This document shows, piece after piece, positions 1 to 12,800 of a DNA stretch of 64,000 nucleotides. The position numbers and the translations under genes were made by a program. The DNA is from Branchiostoma floridae (taxonomy: Eukaryota; Chordata; Leptocardii; Amphioxiformes; Branchiostomatidae). Each line of letters opens with the position of its first letter. Position 1 is the first letter of the stretch. The DNA is taken from the NCBI RefSeq assembly GCF_000003815.2, contig NC_049988.1:11118657-11182656 (forward strand), written 5' to 3'. The notes beneath the pieces were generated by a model. That model was not told the origin of the DNA and ran no database searches. It saw nothing but the letters and a program-made list of their open reading frames with translations.

Positions 1-1268
1 CAATAAAATCATTTTAAAGGCAATTATAAAAAAATCTAGAACAACCCTGCTTTTATAAGTGATAGGTAAGTTCCTCTGCTACATAACATGAAACTGAAAT
101 TCATTTTTGGTAAGCTATGACTGTTTTTCCAGGAATAATTCTATGGTTACGATTTTCTTGAAATGGAAATATTGGTTTACTCTCGGGGCCACCACGGTTC
201 GATACGTAAAAGGCCCAAACTTTTTTTTACATATGATGTATACAAAGGTTCAAACTATAACTGTGCCAAAAATCAAGCAAATTGATTCGCCTGTAAATGA
301 GCTAATGGTCAATAAAAATGGTCAAAAAATTGATTTTTGTCAATTTTGGAAATTCACGAAAACACATCATTTTCAAACATCTGCTGCACCTCACTACAAA
401 AACATTTTGAGCATCACTATATATCATTTTTTTATTAGAATATGGGTAATAACATATCCGAGAATCAATAAAATATCTGTTAATTTGTGGGGGCTACAGG
501 AGTCCAAAGAAGGCCTATTTTGGACGCGACCAAGGCCTTCTCTTGGTGAAAATCCGCCATTTTGAAAAATGGCCGTTGCCATGGCAACCGGTGACCGCAG
601 ATCTAAAACTTTGCCATTTTTGTAGGTTTGGACCAAGGCCCTACCACCACACAAAATTTAAGGAAAATCGATTTTTTGAGTTTGGCCAACTTTTTCTGAT
701 TTTGCTTGGTTTTTACAGACATCAGCTCTTAAGGCCCCTGACAATAATCATTCCGCCATTTTGCATGCGTCCTTACGCAAATCGAAACAATGGTCGAGAC
801 GAGACTGTTAACATCTCAGGGGAATTCACCTTTGACATATTGCCCAGCATTCCTATCGCCCGCGCATGGATAGTCGAATGTACGAAACGGCTCATAAAGT
901 TTACTCGTACCCATGTTACATGATTTATCTAAATTAGCTAATACAATCAAGCGAAGAAACAAACTTCAAAACGCGCACTTTGGTTAACTGATAGAATGTA
1001 GGATCATAAATAAAATAACATTAATCAATAGGTGACAAATCACTTTAATTACGTTGTCAAACCAATGAAAGTCAAACTAATACATCATACCCCAGCGCAA
1101 ATCAACACTTCTACGGGTGACTGTATTTCAAAGCAATCACCATACTAGAATGTATGAAAACTTTTATAAGAAATCATTGTTCTCTTTCGAAAAATGACGA
1201 CCGAAGACTCTAGAACAATGACATAGTCTTCCAAACGTCTCATGATAATAACTACGTTGACGTCTTAC
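1..1268. other. Intron / downstream part of the monooxygenase gene, no exon found
   Basis: This stretch follows the last visible exon of the minus-strand DBH/MOXD1-like gene. I looked for the next family exon, which should carry the second copper site (an H-x-H motif), on the minus strand and did not find it, so it probably lies before position 1. The only structured piece is around 500-660: several short inverted repeats and a perfect 14-bp palindrome (see the X-box entry). No convincing coding sequence is seen. Confidence 0.6.
575..588. promoter_or_regulatory. Perfect X-box (RFX-type) palindrome
   Basis: The sequence GTTGCCATGGCAAC is a perfect palindrome made of two RFX half sites (GTTGCC / GGCAAC) with a 2-bp centre. 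RFX transcription factors bind this type of X-box and often drive ciliary genes. Here it lies in a probable intron, inside a segment rich in small inverted repeats, so it may be part of a repeat rather than a working enhancer. The motif itself is seen directly; function is inference. Confidence 0.4.
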
Positions 1269-4200
1269 ATTTTTCAGGCAGTCGGGGTAGCAGAAGAACC
1301 TTGATGTGAAAGTGTTGGCCCCGGGTGGAACCATCATGTGGGGACCGCCGTCATTCTCCAGCCCCGTCTCCAACACACCCACGTCATGCTGCCGCAAATC
1401 GGTCGTGTAGTAAATACGGACTCCGGAGCTGTCGTAATAATCTGACGTATTCAAAAGCAATGAAGGAAAATTGTGAAACAAACCAAAACTGTATGGTACA
1501 GTCTTAAACTCTATATCTGTACATAAAATAAAGTGCTTACCAACAGTCCTCTGACCCTTACCAAGTTGAAATGACCCAAAGGCTATTGAGTTGGTAAGTG
1601 CTTTATATAGAGTTTAAAATAGTAAAACAATATATTAATGTTAACTACCGTCACAGATGAACTTTAATTCAAATCAAACTTTGTTATCCTTAAAAGAACT
1701 GTATTTATGATTCAGGGCTAGCAATTTCCTTTGTCGGATCAGTAATTGAAGTTTATCAACTATAATTTTATACTTTTAAAGCATCATATATATTTTAATG
1801 GTATTGTCGCATAGCGAACGCTTCTCTTTCGTTTATTAGTAATTATTCATTGTGCGTACCGTTACGTAAGTCTGGATTGTCGTAGTGCATTTCCAGCATG
1901 ATCAGAGTGGGGTCGCTGTCTTCTCCGAGTGGCAAGCCGGCATCATTCGGGAGGGTGAAGGGCTAACAAAAAGTACAACGAATAGATGTAGCAACATTAT
2001 ATTTCCCAAGCACGGTTCTTTCAATGGAGAAAAAAAGACTTTCATTCTGTGGCAACATTGACAATTTAAGCTTTGCCTATCATAAAGAAAAGTTTGGATA
2101 GGAATTTGTGATTTTTACGCGTACGGCTGTGACAAGTTCCGCATTGATATTGTATACAGTAGTGGTGTTAGTACATTATATTGTGTGTGCATGCAAATTC
2201 TGAGACCATTAACTTTGCTACTAACGTACGACAAGCTGTATACAGTAGTATAGTAGTAGTGCCAGTACAGTATTTTATGTATGCATGCAAATTTTGGAAC
2301 CATTGCCCTTGCTATCAATGACACTGTTACATAGTGGCTTATACTGTTACCCCTCCACCAACGGCAAACGCAGCCAGGATGCGGGAGTTGCAGTGCTCCC
2401 CCATTCCGGTAGAGGACCGTCGCCCGTAGCAATGTTCCCCCAGCCCGACCAGAGACTCGTTCGTCCCCGGCGGGCAGAAGTAGGCGATGGTGTGGTGCAC
2501 CAGGGTCTCGTGTCCGGGCTGGACGACTTGTTCCCACTGGGAAAAGGCGAAAGAAACCTTCGCTAAATATCAATTCTCAAGCAACTGGATATGACTTTGG
2601 AAACGGTTAGACGCTTCAGATAGCATCCATGCCATTATACCTTTCGCCAGTGATATTGACGGTCAGACGTTTCTGGTATGTATACATATAGGACCATCTA
2701 CCTTTAGACACTGATGAAAGGTAGTGGATGATACCTGAAAGTCTGACCGTTTCCAAAATCATCTCCAGTTGCTTGAGTAATTGTTATTTGGCTTATCTTT
2801 TGCCGACGAAAGAAAGGTTGGTGACAGATATGTTTATCTCCTCAACTGTACCAACCAGAATACATGTAAAAGAATTACTTTCCGTCAATAGAAACTTCTA
2901 AGATCACATCTGAATAAGATCGATGACGTGTCTGTAACTGTCGCGAGTTTACGTTCTGAAGTGATTGGTTATTATTGATGCTGAAGAAGGCGACAGTGGT
3001 CGTTGGAATTTTGACGTTTATACCTTAATGGTGGGAGAAAGTTAAGCATTGTACTGTAATTAACCACAGCCAACACAGATGGGCTTATTGACCTTGATAA
3101 CGTGGTATTTCGTCCCGAGCATCGGCAATTTGAAGCACTGGCACCAGTAAGTGGTATCCTCTGCTGGCACGTGAACCTGGGGGATGTAGAAAACACTCCT
3201 TTTTAACTTCGTATTGTGTCAGTAATGAAATAAGTCTGGGTTTAAATGGTTTAAATGTGTACATTGAAAGCAGACTAAACATGTCACGATGGCATTAATT
3301 AAATCTATACTAAAATGGCAGGCTTAAAGGAGACCTTGGTTGTATCCGTTACAAAAAAAAACGAATTGCTTTTCTGTGCTGTTTCATGTTCTCCTTTCTT
3401 AATATATGACAGAATATGTCATGTAAAAAAATCGAACTTCAGTTCCCCAACAACCGAACTTCAGTTCACCATTTTGTTTGAACAAGCTCATTCTTTAGAG
3501 TGTCGTTCATGCTATTTAATGAAGCCTAGCGAGGCTTGAGGCTCCCAATATGACGACAGGAAAAACAAAATTCAATTTCCCCACAAGCTTGAGGTACCAT
3601 CATTGCTGTTTAAAAAAATGTAAAAATGTTTTCTAGTACTTAGATACTATCAGTATGGACCTGGTAAAGTATCTATGACATACTTTTGACACCAGGATTT
3701 CCAACGTTTGCACATTGTCAGGAAGCGGAGTCTGTTCTGGATCCTTGTCCAGTAACAACACGGACTTAGCTCCGCGGTTAGCGTCATGATAGGCAGGAGC
3801 AACGTCCACCACTGGGTCAGCGTCGTTCCACGCGAAGATCACACGTGAAGTCCCGTCCTACAGAAATGAAATCATAACTATCAGCTCCTTCTTTGGGGCG
3901 TCGCCAAAAACGACCTACCAAGAACCAAAGATGATGCCAAATAAATGAAAGAATTATTGAACTTTGAAGATATATGAAAATTGTACCTGGATGGCCCTGT
4001 CTTGTTCGTCGCACGTGTCAAACGGTCTCTTGAAGCTGATGCTGGTATGGGTGCCATTCTCCCACCCCGACAGTAGTACCCAGTCCTGGCTTGTTGTGTC
4101 TATGGCAGGGACACCGTTTTCTGTGGCATAGCGATCCTATTGAAGTGTACATGACATTTGGAATAAAGACGTCTTTCCTTTTTCGAGTAATAATAAGTAA

Positions 4201-6287
4201 CTAACTAATATTTTCGAGATAGTAAAAGAGTGGAGATTTGACTTTTAAGAGATTTACACAGCTAAAAAGCGTTATGTTAGAATTGAGCTTTCGCTATGTA
4301 CATTGAATAAAAAGACGAGGAAGCAATCTGCTTGGACAAGGCGCTACTACTGCTAACTGCATCTTATCAATAGAAAATTTACACGTTTTCATATTACATA
4401 AAACGTTCATCAAGATTTTCAGCAAAACAACATACGTATACCCATGTTCACTTGCCTTAAATTTATAAAGGGAACACTGTGAAGTGTTCTTTCGTCATTG
4501 TTGCCACTTTCTTAAAGATGATCATGAAAGAATAAAACTAACCGTAAGAAAGTGAGTAAGAAAGTGAGTTGTGAGTTCTCAAATATCGGACTATTTCAAA
4601 GTGAATGACCTGATGTCACCCTACCAACACGCCTACAGGAAACATCACTCGACATGCACTGCACTCTTGCATCTAGTCGATGACTGGTATCGTAAGATCG
4701 ACCAGGGTAACATCGTCGGGGTCATATTCTTGGATTTTTCCGCTGCCTTTGACTTGGTGGATCACAGCTTTCTGTTACAAAAACTGGCGTGCTACGGTTT
4801 CTCAGACACAGCAGTGCATTGGATGAACAGTTACTTAGCAGGAAGAGAACAGTGCGTACACTTCAACGGCACGAACTCGCCGTTTAGGGAGGTTAATTGT
4901 GGCGTACCCCAAGGTAGTTGCCTTGGCCCCTTGCTGTTCACAATATTTACAAATGACCTACCTTTTGCCGTGAGGGAAACGATCCCCGAAATGTATGCTG
5001 ACGACACATCTGCATACACGTGCTCACCATCAGTGGAGACAGTAACGGTCAATTTACAAGAAGATTTGAATAATATATGTAACTGGGTGAGGCTAAACAG
5101 ACTGTTCTTGAATGCAAATAAGACAATGTGTATGTTGCTTGGGAGTAGACCCAAAATGTCGAAGAAACCGAAACTCACCTTGTTTGCGGACGGATGTCCT
5201 ATACAACAAGTAACAACAATGAAGCTACTTGGGAGCACCTTGGATGAGTGTCTCACGTGGGACCTTCATGTAGAAGAAACCATAAAGAAAATGGCTAGGT
5301 CCCTGGGCGCCATCAGAAGGAGTGTTGCATACTTGGATCAATCCTTAGTGAAAATGTTAACAGAAACACTTACCTTGCAACATCTTGACTACTGTGCAGC
5401 GGTTTGGGCTTCTACTACACAAAAGAACATCACCGCACTACAAGTGATGCAGAATAAAGCAGGCAGACTTACCTTGGGAACTAACCGCACCCCGATCAAG
5501 CATATGCACAATGTCTTATCATGGTTGACTGTTAGCGAAAGACTCTATGTAAGCAGCATGTGTACATTACACAAGGTACTCCTTGCCAGGGAGCCGTCTT
5601 TATTGTACAGTAGACTACATTTGGTATCGGGCCAGCATAGTTATCATACAAGACACGCGGCACGGCAAAACTTAAGAACTGAAAAACCAAAAACAAACAG
5701 CCTGAAAAAATCCTTCACTTATAGAGCAGCATCAGATTGGAACAAACTATCACATGAGCTGCAAACTGCGAACACATCCAGGATTTTCAGACGGCAGCTG
5801 GTGAAACATATGCGAGACTTAGCTAAAGACACATGAGGGGCTTGATGATTTTTGGATAAGGCACATGCGTTTTGTTTAATGATTTTTATTGACATGTTGT
5901 ATGTGTGTATGTTGTAAACTGTATGTGTCCATGTATTATGTGTATTACTCCTGGAAGATTAGTTGTTGCATTGAATGCTAACAACTAAAGGAGTTAATAA
6001 ACAATAAACAATAAATAAACAATAATAAAGGCGTTGCCATCTCCATCCACCCATCCGATGACGATGTCCGACTCAGACATACCCCCGTGCGGAGACAGGC
6101 CCAGTCCTACCCACCCGCTCGTCTCAACTTCTACCGAAAACGTCACAGCTTTGTCCTTCTCGTCCACCGTCCAACTCAGCACATATTTGCCGTCCTTATC
6201 CAACACCTCCCGTCTCTGGTACACGCTTGACGCAAACGTGCCGCACAGTAGGACGAGGAAAAGGAGCTCGCACAACTTTCTCGCCAT
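1269..6287 (-). CDS. MOXD1: DBH-like / MOXD1-like copper monooxygenase, N-terminal 379 residues (3' exons outside window)
   Basis: Coding exons in order of translation: 6021-6287, 3987-4136, 3684-3857, 3093-3176, 2351-2536, 1860-1962, 1269-1441. Phases join cleanly and give 379 residues; about 230 C-terminal residues expected for the family (about 613 aa) are missing because the gene runs off the window. Residues 1-20 look like a signal peptide (MARKLCELLFLVLLCGTFAS), so the protein should enter the secretory pathway. A DOMON domain follows (GWVGLGLSP, SDIVIGWVDGDGNAF). The copper-hydroxylase N domain includes the TTYWCQ motif near residue 206 and the copper-binding His pair at about 239-240 (LVHHT). 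Exons 6 and 7 (LEMHYDNP, SSGVRIYYT) begin the C domain. Known relatives hydroxylate a CH2 using copper and ascorbate; dopamine is the substrate for DBH, while MOXD1's substrate is unsettled. Local phrases resemble MOXD1 more than DBH, but DBH cannot be excluded. The first coding intron holds a LINE (4545-6028). Confidence 0.9.
4545..6028 (+). mobile_element. 5'-truncated non-LTR retrotransposon (CR1/L2-like LINE)
   Basis: The insertion carries the 3' half of a LINE: an open reverse transcriptase frame, a short 3' UTR and a tail of AATAAAC-type repeats ending near 6028. No endonuclease domain is present, which indicates 5' truncation; the exact 5' junction is uncertain (about 4545-4571). The A/T-rich short repeats at the 3' end are typical of CR1/L2-group elements rather than poly(A) L1 tails. 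It lies antisense in the first coding intron of the MOXD1-like gene, and its tail reaches the splice donor of exon 1. The lack of frame breaks suggests a fairly young copy. Confidence 0.85.
4571..5836 (+). CDS. LINE reverse transcriptase fragment (ORF2 3' part)
   Basis: About 421 residues are open without a stop, entering from the truncated 5' side (the first codon is GTG, so no true start is claimed). Reverse transcriptase landmarks appear in order: LDFSAAFDLVDH (first catalytic Asp block), GVPQGSCLGPLLF, and the YADDT active-site box. The C-terminal part has the HSYHTRHA and F-x-RAASDWNKL motifs typical of CR1/L2-clade LINEs. The apurinic endonuclease domain normally upstream is absent. The protein would copy LINE RNA at a nicked target, but this truncated copy should be unable to move by itself. 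Confidence 0.88.
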   Translation: MSSQISDYFKVNDLMSPYQHAYRKHHSTCTALLHLVDDWYRKIDQGNIVGVIFLDFSAAFDLVDHSFLLQKLACYGFSDTAVHWMNSYLAGREQCVHFNGTNSPFREVNCGVPQGSCLGPLLFTIFTNDLPFAVRETIPEMYADDTSAYTCSPSVETVTVNLQEDLNNICNWVRLNRLFLNANKTMCMLLGSRPKMSKKPKLTLFADGCPIQQVTTMKLLGSTLDECLTWDLHVEETIKKMARSLGAIRRSVAYLDQSLVKMLTETLTLQHLDYCAAVWASTTQKNITALQVMQNKAGRLTLGTNRTPIKHMHNVLSWLTVSERLYVSSMCTLHKVLLAREPSLLYSRLHLVSGQHSYHTRHAARQNLRTEKPKTNSLKKSFTYRAASDWNKLSHELQTANTSRIFRRQLVKHMRDLAKDT

Positions 6288-9200
6288 CTTAGTTAGAGTG
6301 TCCTGCTTCAGTCCAACTTCGTGGTGGGCTAAAATGAAACTCAGGGCGACCGTTCGCGATAGGCCTACTTTGTGGGACAACAAAGCTCTATTCACGCACA
6401 CGTCACGATGTGCCAAGGTCTAATCTGTCTGAGCCCGAATGGAGAATTAAGGAACGCCATTTGGTTATTGCCCTGGCAGCAACACAAAATGTCATTATTA
6501 GTAAGGGGTGTAGAAGACGTGACGAGCTTAAGTTTTACCGACCCTTGCTTGTTACGCAAATGTAGTTTTGTGACCGTATCCACAGTTAAGTTGGGGGAAA
6601 GGTGTGTGGACGGAAAAATGGAACTTCTTGTAACTCTAGCTTAAAGATTTGAGTTCCGCGGAGAGGGGCGTGCTTAATTCGGCAACTGAACTTGATACAT
6701 TCTTGTGAACTTCTGTACGTAGAAATAAATATAGTAGTTTGATATAGTCGTAATATTTGCTTTCTTTTGGGGTACATTCTGAAAGGTCCGGTTATCGGCG
6801 CAGTGTAAATGTGAACATACTGGTCTGTTATTTCAAAATTATGTAACCGTATATATATTTCTACAATGCTTCTCGAAACATCGGATATACACCTTTGGCA
6901 CAAACAGGGTGTATTGTTATTTCCCCTCCAAGGGAGTGGAGCATTGCTTTTGGCTTGTTATGTTTGAGAGTTGCCCTTGACAGCTAGACACAATGCACGT
7001 TTATGAGAATAGTTTCCAGGCTTTCTGTAGGTCCGGGCAATGTTAAATTATGTGTGTCTAACGCGCCATTGATAAAGACCCCCACGCAGCAGACAGGGAT
7101 AGAAGAAAGGAAGAAAACAACTCGGGAACATTACGTCATACACGTAGGCGTCACCGAAGGCCAAGGGCGAATGTATAAGTTTTATGTAAATCATGTGAAG
7201 AATATGATTTTTTCATGCCAACTTTCTCTTCTAAAAAGGCACGGATTTCTTTATCAAATGTTAAGAGAAGACGTAGATTCCGTCTGATAAACTAGGTTTA
7301 CCAAATGATATATTTCATAAAGCTTTCTAAAGAACACCTTAATGTGTGGCTGAAACATGGCAATATTTGGTGTAAATACGTATATAAAAGCAAAAGAAGT
7401 GCTAATGTTCAGTATAGAGAGAAATTATGTCATCTCTATTTCAGCCAGGCTTTAATGGTAGATTATCTATGTATTTACCTGAAGATACCGTAAAAATACA
7501 TACAAGTGACGGTATGAAAAGGTATGTTACTTAATGCATTAAACAAAACATGGAACAAATAGTACTATGGTCACTTTAGTGAAGAAAGTGACCATAATGA
7601 ACCCAGCTATGCCCATCTACAGTATCAAACACAACGAACCAGTCAACCGAACAAGAGTAACTGCGAACATGTGAACAAAGAACAACAAAGCAGTCATTCT
7701 TGTAAAATTTTTGATGTTTATGACCATCTATATTTCATAAAACTAATAAGTATGCAAAAGTTGCAGAAATACAGCTCACATACACTTGAATATCTACATA
7801 ATCATATTGAGATACTGCAGATGTATCTCTAAGTAGATGTATGGTTTGAACTTACTTTGAAAGAGGATATTGTATATCTGTTTCAAGATTACATGTAAGA
7901 ATTACTGTAAAAGGAGAAATATTTGTCGTGGTTTTGTGTTCACATTTTCAAGGTGAAGTCTTCACCGCAAACTCAAAACCCTTTGACAATAAAACAGTGC
8001 ATTGCAGTTTCAACAGCAATTTTAAAACCATTAAGAAAACCACATTTTCTCGCTACTACAAAATAAAATCCCTGTGAATATTTCCTGTTTTACTGCATTC
8101 CTCCACCAACTGACACCATCCCTTCAATTTATTGTCTGTTTCATCCCTATTCCTGGCTCCTTATGCTGAATAGTAACACTACAAATATGTAGAGCAGTAG
8201 CTGATGAAAAATAGAGGGAAGAGCCTGACCAAGCAAAACTATTTTGTTGGCAACAAACGGAAAACGTTTGCATATTAATTGCTTTCTATATAATGAATCA
8301 CAATAATAAAAACCTATTGCATTGAAGCTAATATTTGTTTCGCAAATATTGCCATGTGATCATAAAATAACTTGTTATAAATAAGACAATATTGTATACA
8401 TGTACCTTAAAACTTGATAATGCCAGAAGCCCAGAATTGTCATGTACATTGTATATAACCTGACAAAATGCTACTTCATCATAACATTTCTTACATGCAT
8501 TCAAAACTAAGTGATATATTCTCTTATATACATGTAGATTGAAAGGAGCAATCATGATGAACATTGCGTTTCTTGTACCTTATTAGATACCATACCATCT
8601 GCACTGATGTAGTCCTTTATTGCAGCATATCTTCCCATGAGATAAATTTTCTGGTTTCCCAGGAAATTTTGTAAAATGTTATCTCAATAAAATTGCCATT
8701 GCCTTCAACATGTGACTCATTATTGAATTTGTGTTAAAACACACCACATGGCTTACCATAATAACTGCAAAAATTCCCACTTTGCTCCATTGACTATGGC
8801 ATACAACTTCTACCTAAGAGTTATGAAACTTTCACCATTTTACAATCCCATGTAACAAACCGCTTCCTTATTGCACCCATCATATAACATCATACACTTT
8901 TGGTGATTGTCCTTCAATTTTTCGGACTATTAGTAATACCTAAAATGATCCAATTTGAAAACTTTTGCACTCATGTACAGTGTACTCTAATATATGGTCC
9001 TTGTTATAACAAATATTTGTGACAAAAGTTTTGTTAGTTAGGAAAATGCAGAGCATTCAATAGCTTGTAAAATAGGTAGTAAGATTTCCCCACAATATAC
9101 AGTAAGCATATCAACTTTCAAGACTAAAAATCTACAAAGTTGCCTTTTTAAAAGCCAGGAAATGATTTTTTTTCACATATTCAAATAATTAACATCGTAT

Positions 9201-9864
9201 CTGCAACACATGGTACAGGAGAAGTTGCTGAAAAGTCAACCCTGCTATAAGCTGGGTAAAATGGAATGCAAAGCACAATAAAAGGAGAAGCCTGCTAAAA
9301 AATGCTTAAAGAATGACTTAAAACTTAGACCTTTAAGTACCCTTGCTTTGCAATGAACAATAATTGTTATTTTTTCTTTTCTTGTTTCATTTTTCAGGTT
9401 GAAGTAGTAGTAGCAAAGAAGATAAAGAAAAGTAACCTGAATATCAGCCTGGGTAGGTTTGCCTCTGCTCCTATATAATATACAATACTTCATCCTAACC
9501 AGACAATATCCTGGCATTAGATGTAAAAAAGAACAATAAAATGGCACACTATGTGACATGGATACTTGACTGATGTGTGGAATAAGTGATAATTGTTAGA
9601 GCTTTATGCCATACTGTCCCAGCTGCAGGAGACCACATCCAACCTAGCCAGATGTTCATTGACATTTTTGGAAAGACGACTATGTCATCTTAAAGTTCTT
9701 GTTCTTGTTCATCTAGATAAATCAGCAAAATATTTAGACTTTGGTCACCTGCATCAGACGTTGAAAGGTTGATGGAGCTCCAGAGAGACCAAATGGCATT
9801 TCATTGAACTGGTGTTGCACTACTGTATTTTGTTAAGAAAGACTGGATCTTAAGTGACAGTATA
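6288..9864. other. Intergenic region between MOXD1-like 5' end and STK16-like 3' end
   Basis: A/T-rich sequence with no coding exon that I can support on either strand. The right part (roughly 9000-9864) should include the 3' UTR of the minus-strand STK16-like gene. The left part (6288 to about 6700) should contain the promoter and 5' UTR of the minus-strand monooxygenase. Open frames here are short and resemble nothing recognised. Confidence 0.6.
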
Positions 9865-12800
9865 CTAGACCCTGTTAGCAGCCAGGGCGTTCAAGCACAG
9901 ATCCTCCACCCTCTGTATCACCCAGTTGATGTTTGGTCTCTCAGCCGGGTTAACCACCAGCAGGGCATTAATCAGGTCTAACAACTCTGCAGAGTATCTG
10001 GAGAAGAAAAAAAATGATAACTCTGTTTCTTTACAACTACAAACAAATGCACTTACAGTGTATATACTGGTATACATGGATGCAAGGATTGAAAATCATA
10101 GGTCAAGTCCAGCCTTTTTGGGATAAGGGGCCCCTACACTGCCCCTACACTGTGATTTGGGCCCCAATGCTGTGATTTGGGTCCCTATGCTGTGTTTTAA
10201 CCAGAGAAGGGGACTTTTCTGTTGTTCTGTAACGCATTTTGGCTTTACTTAAATAAATTTGGCCATCAAAATGCATTAAATAATGTTTCTGAGGGTTCTT
10301 TCTGGAGGATTCTCCCCATATACCCCCTACAATGCTGACACCTGCATCGCGTACCACATTGGCTTTGCTGCACTGAAATGCCCCTACACTGTGAAAATTC
10401 ATAGTGAGAGCTGTGAACTTGGTATGTTTGATCTATACTAAATACAGTTCAATGAGCTCTATTTGTACTTACAATGATTGTTGGTCCTCAGGAAACTTGA
10501 CATTTCTGCTGAGAACTGCTAATTGCACACTGTCTCCCTTCTGCCACACGGCATCAAATGGACCCTCCAGGTATATCATAGCATACAGGGTACAGCCTAG
10601 AGACTGGGAAAACAGAGAATTTCTTGTTTTAAAATTTAGCAAAAACTTAACAACAAATGAACATAACTCACAACTATTGCTTAGAATTTAATTGCTGTGT
10701 GTTTCACAAAAGCTCTTAAAACCCATAAACATTTTTCACTTCCTAGATGTTTTTCAAAAATCTTTGCACATTTTTATCTTAGACAACTAAATCAAGTACA
10801 TTTGCTTATGAACAGGCACCAGGTAAGGAAAAATTGACATACCCAAATGTCCACCTTATCATCTATGATACAGTGACTTTCCACATGAAACAGTTCTGGT
10901 GCTCTCCAGGGCATGGTGCACTTGGCTGCTGCTAGATCCTGGAAAAACAATTCAGCAATGTCAGACTTGTGTTGAGTGTTATGAGTCAGAGTGTCATGCT
11001 GCCCCTATGGCTGGCAGACTACTTGTATTTCTCATGGCAAAAATACAATGTTTACCATGACATTATACATGTTAGACTAGAATGAAGCTTCAATTTACCT
11101 GTGTAACACTCAATTGCTAGAACATGAATGCAATATTGAGTTTGCATTTAACTACATGTATAATCTCTGCATCCTTCACAGCAGTTAGAAAGAGGATGAC
11201 CGACAACCATATCTGTCATATTGACTGAACATTTTATTGATCATGAAAAGTCATATTTTGGAGGTACATTGTATATAATACTGTTCTTTACACAGCATAC
11301 CTAATAACTTCTCCCTTACAATGACAAAACTAAAATAGAGATAAGGGTCTTGGACATAGTAAACAAAGTAAAGAAACCTGCCTGCATTGCTTGAGCTTCT
11401 GCAGACCCTTTAATCTCCACCCTGGCTGGCCCCACAGAACCAAAGTCCATCAGAACAGGGGTGTCGTTCTCGTCTAACAGGACATTGGCTGGTTTTATGT
11501 CTCTGGAAGCATTAACATTACAGTCATTAGCATCAATTTTTAAAACAAGAGGAGGGCATCAGTTATGTAACTAAAGAAAATAAAATTTTAACTAAAAGGT
11601 ATTGTGTTTCGAATAAGAAATATTACTTGTACAATGAAAAAAACTTTAACTGTTTGGGAAATCCCTGCTGCATAAGAGATATATGTACCTGTAGTAACTG
11701 TATACATGTACATGCATGTGTCAGGCTACAATCAATTGGTAATGCAAAATACACTCAAAGATAGAAATACAATAAGTACACAAAAGTACAAACAAAAGCA
11801 CACAGTGTGGACATGATTTTCTGAAAAAAATTGCAACTTTTGACCAATGAGCACTGCGTATAGTTTCCTACTTCCCTACCTATGAGTGACAGGTGAGGGC
11901 GTGGCCTCGTGCATGGCCTTGACCCCTTCACAGATGCCCTTGAAGATCCCCAGCAGCCTGTCTTCATGGATGTAGCTGTTGTTCTTCGCTGTCTTCTCAA
12001 TTAGGTCTTGTAAAGACCCCAGCTATAGATTCAGGTACAGATTCAAGAGCATTTAGAACACTTTTCCACTAACAACTTGTCTAGGTTCCGAAAACAGTTT
12101 CATCAGGTTGGTAGAATATAGAATATAGATGTATCAAGGAGGCGATCTGGATAAGATAGTCAACCCCAGTGATGAACCGGGACGAGGGGGAATACAAGCT
12201 TAGCCACATTTGGGAGTGTTTTCTCAGTGCAAAAGCGCAACCTACATCAGCTACATATAGCGGTGAGAAGCAGAACTGAACTGAACTCCAGTTAGAAGCT
12301 CTGACGAAGGTGTCTGAGAGACATCGAAACGTAAGCAATGTAAGTGCCTGCAGGTTGTGTAAAAAGAATTCTTCTATATCCAACTTGTCTAGTATCTAGA
12401 TAATTGAATTAAATAGCTAGCTCTTGCTCATACATAGTAGCTTTTGACATTCTATCACATCAGGGGATATGGCTCACAGCAGCAAAGGCTAATTCTGTTA
12501 TTCATACACATGTTGCTCCAGATAGAGTATCTCTAAATGTTATGAACTGCACATATATTAAAATGTAATCAAACATGTTCAAACAAACTTACCTTAAAGA
12601 ATGGAAAAACTATCCAGACGGATGTGGTCTGGGTTTTCTTGACAGTTGTAAACTCCTCGACCTAAACAAAGTAAATCCAGATGATAGGTCTGCAACATTT
12701 AAGATCCACTTCCTTTTAAATAAATCATGATTTGTGTATAACTAAAGATCATGCAACCTCCAAACATTTGATAGATTAAGAAATGAAAAGCAAATATCTG

